From positions 821,501-885,500 of the forward strand of contig JACVTC010000070.1 of assembly GCA_016946835.1 (NCBI GenBank): a stretch of 64,000 nt of DNA, read 5' to 3'. Position numbers and translations under genes: made by a program. Origin of the DNA: Neocallimastix lanati (nom. inval.) (taxonomy: Eukaryota > Neocallimastigomycota > Neocallimastigomycetes > Neocallimastigales > Neocallimastigaceae). The notes under the pieces were generated by a model that saw nothing but the letters and a program-made list of their open reading frames with translations, was not told where the DNA came from and ran no database searches. Of the stretch, positions 44,180 to 56,029 are shown in pieces; position 1 is the first letter of the stretch; each line of letters opens with the position of its first letter.

Positions 44180-45431
44180 TTATTTTTTTATTAATAATAT
44201 AAATATTAAATAATCATCATCTCCTTTATAAACTTTAAGATAATCATCATCAAATGGATAATTTTCAATAATATTCCAAAATACTTCATGTAACATACTT
44301 CTCCAAATAATACCTCCTTGGTGTACTGGTACATTACCTCTAATTCTGGATGAATAATTTTATTTAAATCAGCATAAGTAAGTGGATTTAATTTAAAATC
44401 GGAAATAGTAGTTGAAAAGCCTGGTCCAACAATATGGTCAACTTCTAATAAAGCATTTCTATCAACATCCATTAGGAGAAAGAGCGGTATTCCAAGGATT
44501 TTCAAATTTTGTAATTTCATATGAATCAAACTATGAAAATTGATAAGAATAATAAGTGGTATTATTTCTAAGTTCATAACCATTAATAATTTTATTTTCT
44601 TTATTATCATAATTAATAATAACATAAACATTCTTAAAAACAAAAGTAAATTCCCATGATGGTGATCCAATAATCTTTCCATTTTTATCTAAATATTAAA
44701 CTATAAAAAATATATTTAATTATTATTATAATTAAAATTAGTAAGTATTATTAATATTATATTTATTAAATATGATTTATTTATATTATTAAATATATTT
44801 AACTTGAATATGTTCTTTGTGTCATAGCGTTTTTATTATCGGAAAATGGAACATTAATTAAATTATATAACCCTTGCTTATTTCCTAATTCTTCGATTTC
44901 AATTTGATTAGTATTAAATCTTTTATCATCTTCAGAAGAAGATAAGATAGAGTTAAGACCTTTAACACTATCAATTAACTCTTCTTTTAAACTTTCATAA
45001 ATGATATCATCATTAATAAATGAAGCTTCTTCCCAAACACTGAAAATTGAGTCATGGATAAATCCGGTTCTATTGTCAATACTAACTTTAGTGTAGCTAT
45101 TATTAATAGTTTTATTATTTTTTGTTTGTACTAAGTTGACAATTACAGAAAATGAGTCATTATATTGAATAACATTAGTAATATTAAAACTTAAAGAAGG
45201 ATATTTATCTTTTAAATATTCCTTGGCAATTTCTTCATAATCATATTCTTCCTCTAAAGTTGTTGGGTTCAAATTTGATAATACGTTACCTTCATTTGGA
45301 AATCCGGTAGTATCATTAAATCTTTCCAAACTAAAAGTAGATTGAGCAGGTTTGATAGAATCAAAAGAAATGCTATATCCTTTAATTAAGAATGGTAATA
45401 GAATAGTATTTAGTAGTATATTTTTAAACAT
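44180..45431 (-). pseudogene. M36 fungalysin-like metallopeptidase, catalytic core deleted
   Basis: Exon 1 (45431-44804) encodes a signal peptide (MFKNILLNTILLPFLIKGYS) and a fungalysin-type propeptide (YEEIAKEYLKDKYPSLSFNI, NIDN-like SIDNRTGFIHDSIFSVWEEA). A 115-base GT-AG intron (44803-44689) joins it to IIGSPSWEFTFVFKNVYVII, ending the propeptide. Then a TAG (44531-44533) interrupts SYQFS/FDSYEITKFENPWNTALS, and after PNG the frame shifts to GFSTTISDFKLNPLTYADLN and shifts again to VHQGGIIWRSMLHEVFWNII. The last two blocks are the C-terminal part of M36 enzymes. The region with the zinc site HExxH is absent. It is therefore a pseudogene with one stop, two frame breaks and a large deletion. 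A minisatellite lies directly before the start codon. Confidence 0.85.
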
Positions 45432-46150
45432 TACTAAAATTTATTTTATTTTATTTTATTTTATTCAATCTGTACTTTATATTCATATTCTACTATTTAT
45501 TTTATTTTATTTTATTCAATCTGTACTTTATATTCATATTCTACTATTTATTTTATTTTATTTTATTCAATCTGTACTTTATATTTAATATTCTACTATT
45601 TATTTTATTTTATTTTATTCAATCTGTACTTTATATTTAATATTCTACTATTTATTTTATTTTATTTTATTTTATTTTATTCAATCTGTACTTTATATTT
45701 AATATTCTACTATTTATTTTATTTTATTTTATTTTATTTCATTTTATTTTATTTTATTTTATTTATTTTATTTTATTTTATATTATTTTATTTTATATTA
45801 TTTTATTTTATTTTATTTTATTTTATTTTATTCAATCTGTACTTTATATTTAATATTCTACTATTTATTTTATTTTATTTTATTTTATTCAATCTGTACT
45901 TTATATTTAATATTCTACTATTTATTTTATTTAATTTTATTTTATTTTATTCAATCTGTACTTTATATTTAATATTCTACTATTTATTTTATTTTATTTT
46001 ATTTAATCTGTACTTTATTTATATTCTACTATTTATTTTATTTTATTTAATCTATACTTTATTTATATTCTACTATTTATTTTATTTTATTTTATTCAAT
46101 CTGTACTTTATATTTAATATTCTACTATTTATTTTATTTTATTTTATATA
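45432..46150. repeat. Minisatellite, about 51-bp unit, about 11 copies
   Basis: The unit TTCAATCTGTACTTTATATT plus TAATATTCTACTATTTATTTTATTTTATTTTA recurs about eleven times (CAATCTGTAC near 45466, 45517, 45568, 45620, 45681, 45832, 45889, 45950 and 46099; variants at 46003 and 46048). The length varies because the TTTTA run expands and contracts; a 110-base block of pure TTTTA repeats lies at about 45710-45830. It occupies the place of the M36 promoter. Confidence 0.9.
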
Positions 46151-46339
46151 TTTATTCTTTATATATTTATACATTTATTTTTTAACATATATAAATTATA
46201 TCTGCATCATGTTTTATTAAATATTATAATTTTTATTTTTTAGTACTTTCTAATAGACCTTAAATATATATTGCTTTACATGATATATCTATATATACTT
46301 TATATTTTTTAATAACCTTTTAGTATATATTTCTAAGTT

Positions 46340-46890
46340 TTAATTAGCATAGAAAATGGTGTTATACCAAATTTATTTTTTCAATTTATACTTATTCCAC
46401 GATCTACTAAATATTTTACTAATTCCTTATTTCCTCTTTATATGCGTTAAGTAACGGTGTTTCATGATCAGTTCTTTCTTCTTTATTTATATCTGCCCCA
46501 TGTTCTACTAAAAATTCTTTTAAATCTTCATTTTCACTTTCAATTACCAAAAATAATGATGTTTCACCATTTTTATTTTCTTTATTTTCACTTTCAATTG
46601 CCAAAAATAATGGTGTTCTTCCATATATACTTTTTTTTTTTATATCTGCTCCATGTTCTACTAAATATACTTCTAAATTTATATTTCCACTTTCACATGT
46701 ATAAAATAATGGTGTTTTTCCATATATATTTATATCTAATCCATGTTCTACTAAATATTTTACTAAATCTTTATTTTTATTTTTACATTTGTTGAATAAT
46801 GGTGTTTCACCATTTTTACTTTCTTTATTTATATCTGCTCTATGCACTACTAAATATTCTACTAAATTTTTAATTCCAATATAATATCTG
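46340..46890 (-). pseudogene. Ankyrin-repeat protein fragment
   Basis: On the minus strand, from about 46885, four to five ankyrin repeats can be read: NLVEYLVVHRADINKES then NGETPLFNKCKNKNKDLVKY, LVEHGLDINIYGKTPLFYTC, ESGNINLEVYLVEHGADIKK, YGRTPLFLAIESENK, and LKEFLVEHGADINKEE. The frame breaks after 46420, resumes as KELVKYLVDRGISIN, meets a stop and ends in FGITPFSML. There is no start and no other domain. Ankyrin repeats mediate protein binding. One repeat (ESENKENKNGETSLFLVIES) is shortened, as if two units had recombined. Confidence 0.8.
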
Positions 46891-46899
46891 TATTTTAGA

Positions 46900-47500
46900 A
46901 TTTAATCATTAACAAACAACTAATGAAAATAATAGAAATAACTTTTCATAGCTTTGGAGTAACAGAAAAAATTTTCTATTAAATATTAATTTATAAAAAT
47001 AGATTAATATATTGTATTAAGTTTTAAAAAAAAATTTTTTTTTATATAGATATTTTTTTAACTTCAATTTATAAAAATATTATATATAATATGTATATAA
47101 ATATTACATGTAATAGATTTTATTTTTATTATTTAAACATTTTTATTATAATAGTAATTTATGAATTTTTTTTTATTTGAAAATTCTTAAGTACTTTTTT
47201 AGTTTTTCTTGTACTAGGGTCTCCTGCGTAATTTGTGTCTACATATACTTTCAGATCAATTCCTTTTTCAATTTTAATCCTATATTTAGTTGACTATTAT
47301 TTTATTTTTTTATTCAGCTTATATTGTGAATAGTTAATATTTTTTTATTTTTATTCTGTATTATCTAAAAATAGTTTATATGTGAAAAAAAATAAAAATA
47401 CTTAATTAATATTTTGTGTTGTGTTGTTTAATTATTTTTTTTTGATTTTTTTTATTATTAAAAAAAAAGACGTAGCTTTCATTAATAATCAATCAATTGA
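46900..47500. other. AT-rich spacer
   Basis: No gene is recognised. A slightly more complex stretch at 47205-47290 (GGGTCTCCTGCGTAATTTG) may be retroelement debris next to the LTR at 47.52 kb. Confidence 0.4.
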
Positions 47501-47501
47501 G

Positions 47502-47760
47502 ACTGAGACTCTTAATCTGTTAGAATATTAATGTTTTTAAGACTTTATTTTAATTAGATTTTTATTATATTATTTTAAAAATGACGAATTTTGAGTAAGT
47601 AAACAATAAGAAATTATTGGACAAAATATTAATGTTATTTTAATTAATATAAAATATTTCTATTTCTAACAAAATTATTCAAAGATTTAATACATTAATT
47701 AATCTATATATAAATTACAGGAAATCAATACTACATGATTTTAAGTAAATTAATAAAATT
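47502..47760 (-). repeat. Copia-type LTR end with primer-binding site for tRNA-Lys anticodon arm
   Basis: On the minus strand an LTR-like stretch ends ATTCTAACA at 47520 and is followed at once by GATTAAGAGTCTCAG (47519-47505). The complement, CTGAGACTCTTAATC, is the anticodon stem-loop of eukaryotic tRNA-Lys(CUU). An identical 15-mer lies at 55958-55972 next to a copia gag. It is therefore read as a 5' LTR with a half-tRNA primer site. The LTR start is unknown, and the internal region seems lost. Confidence 0.55.
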
Positions 47761-48122
47761 CTTTAGTATTTAAAAAATAAAAGTTAAATATATATTTTAA
47801 ATTGGAAAATTTTTAGGTTTAAATTCTCAAAAAAGAAAAAAAATTATTTTAAAATATTAATTAAATAATTATTTAAAGTTATTTAAAAATAAGTAAAAAA
47901 GATTTATATAATTTATAAAAATTATAAAGTTTTAATATATTTTAATTTGAATTTATAAAAGTTGTAAATTATTATTTAAAGAACTTGAGTTTAAAATTAT
48001 TATTATTTTAGTTTATTAAGGCAGTAGAACAAAAATCATATTAGATGAAATATAATTATTCTTTGGTATATTTCATAGATTCAAGAATTTCTTCCGAACT
48101 ATAATCCATATGAACTAATAGA

Positions 48123-49860
48123 TTAATAATTATTTAAAATATTAGGGGAATTAGATATTACAGTGTCACTGTAAATATCCATTCCTTCTTTTTGATAATG
48201 CTCAATTGGCACTTTAGGTGTTAACGTTGAGGAGATAATTGAATCATTATCATCCAAGTCTTGATTATAATCTTCAAAGAGTTCAGACGTACCTTTGAAC
48301 TCTTGAGATTCCAGAGGGCCACTTGGTTTAGCAGTCATAAAGGTAGTAAGACCCTTAGAAGGGCTTATTACTTTTCTTTCTTTTAGCGCATGGGCAAAGG
48401 CAGAAAGAGAGTTTGTATATGAGCGACGGGCAGCATTGGCTACTTCAGAAGTCGAACCGGGTGAATTAGCTGGAGCATCATCGGGGGCACGAACTGAAGG
48501 AGAGCCAGAGGTGTTGTTTCCTGAAATAGAGCCTTCTTTAATAGGAGCAACAGGAGATAGGGCAACAGAAGATGGGGCAGTAGGAATATTAAATTTGGTA
48601 AATTTAATATTCTGAATTACATTAGAAAAGAAGTTCTTAATATAATCAGGACTTCTTTCTTTATTAATAGTTTCAGATATTCTTAATATGTTTTTTCTAC
48701 CATAAGAATATCTTTATCATTGGCTGTTGAAGCATTTTCAACAGCTACGGGATTAAAGTTTTCGAGAACTTTAAAAGAGTTTTCGAAGACTTTAAGAATA
48801 TTAATAATTAGAGAACTATAAGTTCACAAATATCCTTACCAATAAATGAGACATTTCTAATATAAAAATGTCTTATCCCAAGATTACTAGGGCATTTTTT
48901 GACAACCCAAATGGGTTGCCTTTGTATGTCTTGGATATATAATAGGTCAAGATCATCTTTTCGGATGATCTTAGGTTGCATCGTAATGAGGCTTAGGACA
49001 CTTTCCTGAATTAAGGGGAGGCCATCTCCCTGACTTCTTATTCGTTGAAGTTGTGGAGGAAGATGGTCAGTATTCTTCTCAAGGGAATCTGTAATTTCCT
49101 TACATTTTCCCTTTTTTCATCTATCAATTATTTAATCCTCTCTTTTTTCTCTAATATTTCAAGAGAAAATCGAGAGGGGAAGGATTCAGTCTTGTTTTGT
49201 AGCTCTGTACTAAGTGCTACTGATTTTTTCTGAGCTCTTAAAATTTGGGATGAAAGTTTAACTTTATACTTTTTCCAGGATTCTTCAAGGTTCTTAAAAG
49301 AGTCAGTAAGATTGGAAATTTCAATCATACTGTTATAAAATAAATTTTTTAAATGAGCGTTCTCAGTTCTAAGATGATTAAATTCGTCAAAATCGAACTG
49401 ATTGAGCTCTTTAATGGTCGAATTTTGGCAACTTGAAAGATATCTCTCAATGCTAGGATTTCGTTCTTCTTCCAAGGAGTTATTTTTTCTTTTACCAGTA
49501 AATTCAGTCACTGGCTTCTTGAATAAACCTTCTTGGTTCAAGATATTTATATCTTTCCTTGTGGAAGGTATAACCTGCGTTAAGACAGGTTCTTCAGTAA
49601 TCATTGGATTACTGACGGTCTTTCCAACAAGTTCTTCCTTAGAGTTAGTTTCTTTCATCACAGCATCCTGGGTCGGTACTGTGATGACTGGAGTAGTAGC
49701 AGTAGCAGCAGTTGTAGCAGTAATAGGACCAGCAAATAGAAGAGTTTGATTATTTACAATTTCTTCTTTGTCTTCTAATTCTGGTTGATAGTAATCAAAT
49801 TCGCAACAAAAGTAGCTTCTCAAACTAATCACGTTTATGGGTTTCTTATTTATAATATAT
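48123..49860 (-). pseudogene. LINE ORF1-like (gag-like) protein, frame-broken
   Basis: Two long frames on the minus strand belong together. The first (49832-49128) has an acidic/Thr-Ala-rich start, then RKDINILNQEGLFKKPVTEF and a coiled-coil stretch (FNHLRTENAHLKNLFYNSMI, FKNLEESWKKYKVKLSSQIL). The last (about 48620-48123) is Pro/Ser/Ala-rich (PTAPSSVALSPVAPIKEGS, VANAARRSYTNSLSAFAHAL) and ends SNSPNILNNY. Between them short frames (LLYIQDIQRQPIWVVKKCPS, NVSFIGKDICELIV) keep coding character with frameshifts. No ATG begins the first frame; it opens at a GTG and is probably truncated. The G+C is well above the local level. The layout (coiled coil, basic/Pro-rich end) fits ORF1 of a non-LTR element, but a host gene cannot be excluded. 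Confidence 0.5.
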
Positions 49861-49861
49861 A

Positions 49862-52697
49862 TATTGATTATGAATTAATTATAGTTTTTTTTTAATTCTT
49901 TATTTTTTTTTTTTATATTTATAAGTTTTATTTTAAATTAATGAAATATTTAATGAAAGTCAACTTTTCAGAAATACATTACATCTTAACATATTAAAAT
50001 TTTTTTTTAGTTTACTTAATGTGATTTAGATCATCTTCTTTATTAGTGTAATGATAAAATGTCGTCACTTAATGTATATACATAAATATTATAATAAAAA
50101 AATATATATATATATATATGGTAAATGGTTTTTTTTTTTTTTTTTTTTTTATTTTTTTTTTTTTTTTTTTTTTTGATGTTATTTTTTATATATAAAAAAA
50201 GTTAATTTTTGAAGTTTACTTATAGTTTTTTTATAGATTTAATAGGGAAAAATTTATGTTGCTTTATTAATATAGAAATGACGTAAATGACAGACATTGT
50301 AAAAATTTTTTTCTTCAATATAAATATCCGTTTAAACATTTTATTTTAAAATAAAAGAATATTTAATAATTTGATTTACTGAAATAATATTTTTAAATCA
50401 TAAAATTAATAATTCATGGTTGATCTTCAATATTTACATACAGAAATACCAAACTAAAAGGGAAGCAGCCAATGCAACAGTAAACATAAAAAAAATTAAA
50501 AGATTTAATTAAAGAAGATAAGGAAAAAAAAATCAAAAATGAGCTTTAAGGTAACTATGAAAATGATATGGATAAGTAAGAATTTTTCTATAAGTAAAGA
50601 AGAAGAAAAAAAACTGAGGATAAAAAAAGGTATTAAAAGGAATAAAAAAAATTGGTAAAAAAAAAAACAATTTTATTGGAGAAACTTCTAGACCTTGATT
50701 TATTTATAAATAGTATAAGAAATTCATATGAAAAAAAGAAAAACCAGCTATTTTATTTTGAGATTTGGTAATAATAAAAAAAATTATAATTTTTACTTTT
50801 GTGGCTATTAACAGAAGCAGATGAATTGATATAAAAAATAGAAATTCAAGTACAAAAATAATGAAGATTTGTTAAAGACAATCCTTTTAGGATACCTCAA
50901 AATTTATAACAAACAATGATCCTTGCCAAAAAGTTCTGAATATAAATATGATCAAATTCCTAATACAATTATGATAAATTTCTTAACATTATAATATCTT
51001 TGATAATGGAAGAAACGAATAAGAAAAAAAAAAGAAAAAAAAAAAGAAAAATATCATTGGTGTTTTAAACATTTAGAGATGAAGAAAAAAAAATAAGAGA
51101 TATAGGATATAAGGATATATCGGGAATAATAGTTAATCAAAATGCAAATGATTTAACTAAAATAAAAGACAATAAACAAACGAAAGCGGTTAAAAATGCT
51201 TATAACACATATACTAAATATATACATTTTACTGAACTAAAATACAAAAAATTTTGAAACTTTGAAAGAAGAAGAAAAAAGAAAAAGAAAATAAATCTAT
51301 GGTTGCTTTTTTTTTTTTTAATTGATTCAAATTAATATTATTTTTTAAAATAAAAAAAAAATATATTAGTTCAAAACGAGAAATGGATTTAATATTTTTT
51401 GGAAAGAAATAATTACTATTTACCATTAAGTGTGAAGTCGAAGAATGAAAAAACAAGAAGTACATATACATGGATTAGAATATAGAGAGGAAAAATTACA
51501 AGGAAAAAAAAGAAATTAAAATTAAAGGTTCATTAAGTCATTTAACAAAATGGTATAAAAAAATCGGAAAATTCAAAAAAAAAAAAAAAAAAAAAATAAA
51601 TAAATAAATAAATATTTTGGTTTAATCCAAAGAAGAAAGTAAAACTTTATTACTGAATTTTTTTTTTATAATGATCAAAAATCGTAACGTTAGTAAATTA
51701 ACTTCTGAATTAAATTTTGATAAAGACAAAATTAAAAGAAATTTGTGATTCGTTGGAATAACAGCTACATTGAAAGTAATAAAATAAAAGAGTAAAAAAT
51801 ATGAAGAAAAAATAATATTGAAATATTATTAATATTTAATACTAATGATTATTTATTTATTTATTTATTTATTATTATTCCTAAATATAAAATATAAATT
51901 ATTACAGTTATTTTTGTTGTTGTAATTTAATAAAAAAATTTTATTTTATTAATAAATGAAAGAAAAAATTAATATAAAAAATAAAAAATAAAAGAAAGTT
52001 GGGTTTAACGATGTATTTTAAACCATTAATTTATTTAAATATGTGTTATTTAATTCAAAGAGGGAAAGGTCCATTTATTTAAAAATGTATTTTTAAATAA
52101 TAATATAAAGGTTTAATGTAATCTCATTGAAACATATAAAAAAATAAAAACTATAGTTTTATGTTCAATATAAAAATGGATATATACCAATAATAATAGA
52201 ATAAAAAAATTATATATATATATATATATATATTTATTAGAAAATTAAAAAAAAAAAATGTTGAATTTCTTTAAATATTTTTTTTTTTTTTTAATGATAA
52301 CAAATTAAAGTTACCAATATTAAATATAAATAAAAATATGAATTAAGAATAGTAATTCTATTTAGAAATACTAAAAAATGTATTATCAAGAGAAAAAAAA
52401 AGAAATAGAATATCCTTTTAATGTTCAAATAAAAAAAAGTTTTATTGTTTGTTCCTTCATGAATTTTATTTTCTCTCAATTGATATAAAAGAAGAGGATG
52501 AAATCATTTTTTTTAAAAAATAACTAATAAAATTAAAAAAAAAAAAGTTTTTTTTTTTTTAGATGTTTCACATTTTTTTTCTTTATCGATAAATTGTTTA
52601 TATCTATGAATAGATTGTCCTAAAGGTTAAATAAATAGCTCTATTAAGATGAACTCCTTTTTTTTTTTTTTTTTTTTATAATGATCATTTTAAGATC

Positions 52698-52742
<45 letters not shown>

Positions 52743-53368
52743 ATTATTCAAAGAATAATAATTTAATGTAAATAAAATGATTACAATAATAATTATTAAA
52801 TTAATATATATCTATTAATAAAAGGGTACATAAGAAAATTATTTAATCTAAAAATTTTTTTTTTTTATTTTTTATTTTTTTAAATATAAATAAATTAGAT
52901 ATAAAGGAATGAAAGAAAGAAATAAAATAACTATACTAAACACAGGAATAATCGTTAAACTAAACTAAAATAAAAATAAAAAAAAGAGAGAAAACATTTT
53001 TTTGGAAAAGATTTTTATAAAAAAAAAAAAAGGAAATATTTAAAACTGTGATAATTATTAATAAAATTATCCTATATATAAAAAATATAAAAATTTTTTT
53101 TTATGCTAAATAAAAATAATCATTTATAAAATAAATAAATTCATTTTTTAATAATTGAATAATAAAAATAATTGAATAATAAATAATGGAATAACGAATA
53201 ATAAATAATAAAAAATTATTTATTATAAAAATTATTAGTTATTTTATATAAGAGAAAAAATAAAATATAAAAAGTAAAATATAAATAGTAAAAGAAATAA
53301 TTTAAAAAAAATGCAATTTCAAAATAATTATTAAAATTATTTTAAAGGATTGTTTAGAAATAATTAAA

Positions 53369-53401
<33 letters not shown>

Positions 53402-53690
53402 TATCATTTAGAGTAAGGCAAACTAAATATTTTTCAATTAAAAAAAATTATAAAAAAAATTATTAAATAATTAATAAATAAATAAAAAAAAAATAAATAG
53501 TTATATATGTAAAAATAATACTAAAAAATAATTAATAAATAAAACAATTATCTTAAAAAATAATTTTATCTTTAATAATAAAATATAATTATTTAATAAT
53601 AATAAATAATAATAATAAGTTAATAATAATAAATAATAATAATAGCACTAATAATTATAATAATAATAATTGTGATGATCACCCTTTGAA
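49862..53690. other. Long gene-poor AT-rich stretch
   Basis: No intact gene is seen. It has T runs (50128-50174 with one A; 52659-52678), ATT microsatellites (52699-52740, 53369-53402, 53590-53680) and purine-rich DNA at 50450-51830, where degraded coding traces are possible (listed separately). The stretch from 52520 to 53690 shows nothing but low complexity. Confidence 0.5.
51050..51830 (+). pseudogene. Possible very degraded protein-coding remnant
   Basis: In purine-rich DNA a 59-codon open stretch (51079-51255: EEKKIRDIGYKDISGIIVNQ, KNAYNTYTKYIHFTELKY) is followed by short pieces with protein-like sequence: EVHIHGLEYREEKLQ near 51450 and, near 51690-51800, FDKDKIKRN, a stop, and FVGITATLK. 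A His-x-His and a P-loop-like piece about 90 codons apart are reminiscent of replication-initiator (Rep) helicases of small circular DNA replicons, but the similarity is too weak to name a family. It is heavily broken. Confidence 0.2.
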
Positions 53691-55950
53691 TTAATCCATA
53701 TGGACAAAGTTGGTCCTGTAGACGAATCCATTCACTCAAACAGGTACTTTCTAACAATCCTAGATGATTTTTCCCGATTCGGCTGGGTGTTATTCTTACA
53801 AAACAAAAGTAATGTTTTTGATAAATTCTTATTTTGGATTCGATCTATTGAAAATATTTTCAAGAAAACAATCATTTATATTCCGTACGGATAATGAAAC
53901 AAAATTCAAAAACTCAAAATTTAAGCATTTATATACAGAAAAAGATATTGTCTAACAGTTTACAACTCTTTACAACCCCAAGAAAATGGGCGTACTGAAC
54001 GATTTAATGGTATACTCATAAGTGCAGCTAAATCCCTACGCAATGATTCCAAATTTGGCAAAAAATTTTTGGAGTATGCAATTGATACAGCCAATTATAT
54101 CCATAAACCGTATTCCTCATTCTGAAATACATAATAAAATTCCATTTGAAGTTCTTTTCAAAAACTAAAACTCACTTTTCACATTTTAAAAGTATTTGGA
54201 TGTAAAGTTTTCTTTTTTGTTCCAAAATCTCTACCAAATAAATTTGATAACAACGCTCTTTCTGGTATTTGCTTATACTATCATCTCTTTACTAATGCTT
54301 ACAAAGTCCTTAATATCACCAATAATCAAATTGTTTATTCTTGAAACTTCAAACTATCTCCTTTCATTCTACAAAAATTTTCAAATTTCATTCCAAATTC
54401 TGATATAAGAGGGAGCGACATCTATTAACAATTTTAATTAACTAAACACTATGCCATTTAATTAACAAAATACATATTTTCAGCACAATAATAAATATTA
54501 TATAATTGACAAATACACTAATGATAATTCTAAAAATAGAGCAATAAATGACAGTTCCAGTATTGACAACAATATAAATATTGACATTAATAGTAAAAGT
54601 AATTAATTAAATCGGATCTCCAATATCGAAACAAAACATATCAACAATTATAAATACCATAAATGAAGAACTTTACAATATGAGGAAATTAAATGTGATT
54701 AAGGAAGTTCAATTCTTACCAAATGATATCAATATTGTATACTGTAAATGGGTACTTAAGTATAAAAGGGATTCAAAACGGGAATATTATAAAAAGAAAA
54801 GCTAAACTAGTTTCAAGAGGTTTTACCCCAAGATACGGTATCAATTATACTTTTACCTTTTCACCAACGTTAAAATTAGATTCATTACGTATAATTATTG
54901 CAATCGCAGTCCAGAGAGAATGTAAAATAGTAGAGATTGATATCAATGCAGTATACTTAAATGCCAAAATTAAATGAAGATATCTACATTGAAACACCAA
55001 AGGGACATCCTATGTATAACCATGGATATTTAAAGTTGAACAAGGTTTTATACGGACTTAAGCAAATAGGACGCATGTGGAATGAAACTTTAAATAATAC
55101 CTTTATAAAAATCAATTTCCAAAGATTAACAAGAAAACCCTGTATCTACGTTAAAGATAATAGTTTAAAGGAAGTACAATGTATAATAGCTGTGTATGTC
55201 GATGATATATTACTGGCAGGAAAGGAAAGAGAAATTATATATGTGAATGAACAAATTAAAATGTATTTCTATATAAAAGATATAGGAGATGTCGATTTCG
55301 TAATAGGAATAAAATTTGAGAAATGTCATGATGGATATATTCTTCGTCAGAAACAGTACATTAAAGATTTATTTGTCATATTCAAACAAACTAATTCTCC
55401 GCCAATAAAAAAATTTAAAATCTAATGAGAATTCTGACTTACGAAAAGGAACATGTGACGAAAATTTTACAGAAGTGCAATAGATAATTTAATTTACCTA
55501 TCAACAAAGCATCAAGATATAATGTTTGCTATCAACAAAGCAGCAAGAACATTTAATATTAGAGGATTGGGCTAATGTTGAAAGAATTCTTAAGTATCTG
55601 AAATATATAATAGATTATGGTATTATGTTCATGAAGAACAGATAATTAAAAATATTTGTAGAAACTGACTACAAAGGGGATGTAGAGTCAAGAAAATCTA
55701 CCTCTAGGTTTTTAATGATGATTGGCACCTCATCCACCAGCTGGTATTCGAAACTTTAAAAATGTGTAGCAACTTCGACAGCTAAATCCGAGCACTACAG
55801 TGATTGTGCCAAGAATAGTTTATGGTATATTAATGTTTTAAATGAATTAAGCATAAAATTTTAGTTAGGTTACCATTAATATCGACAATAAGAGAGTAAT
55901 TTATAAATTGTCAAAATCAATCCATAAACTTAAGATCATAATTTGACAAA
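53690..55950 (+). pseudogene. Ty1/copia pol remnant (integrase, RT, RNase H)
   Basis: The integrase core starts at 53700 (MDKVGPVDESIHSNRYFLTI, LDDFSRFGWVLFLQNKSNVF; then RTDNETKFKNSKF in another frame, and NGRTERFNG-like sequence near 53985). The reverse transcriptase is at 54723-54977 (YTVNGYLSIKGIQNGN, KAKLVSRGFTPRYGINYTFT, FSPTLKLDSLRIIIAIAV) and 54961-55425 (LNKVLYGLKQIGRMWNETLN, CIIAVYVDDILLAGKEREII), which keeps the YVDD catalytic motif. RNase H follows (SRKSTSRFLMMIGTSSTSWY, ATSTAKSEHYSDCAKNSLWY) up to SIHKLKI near 55940. Stops and shifts separate the parts. No LTR follows; a primer site and gag of a copia element come at once. Confidence 0.85.
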
Positions 55951-55957
55951 GCTAACC

Positions 55958-55972
55958 GATTAAGAGTCTCAG
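55958..55972 (+). promoter_or_regulatory. Copia primer-binding site (tRNA-Lys anticodon-arm type)
   Basis: GATTAAGAGTCTCAG is identical to the site at 47519-47505 (-). It stands about 70 bases before the first readable gag sequence of the copia element at 56.03 kb. Its complement matches the anticodon arm of tRNA-Lys(CUU), so priming would use an internally cut tRNA, as described for Drosophila copia with initiator tRNA-Met. Confidence 0.6.
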
Positions 55973-56029
55973 TTGATTCCTACTATTTATTATTAAAAAG
56001 AACCTTAATTTAAGCCGTTTCACCTTTAC

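Noticed and set aside
44206-44682. 158-codon single frame as a gene of its own
   Set aside because: Recognisable M36 sequence switches between frames inside it, so the open frame is partly accidental.
46457-46795. 112-codon plus-strand frame rich in His/Phe/Leu
   Set aside because: It is the antisense of the ankyrin repeats.
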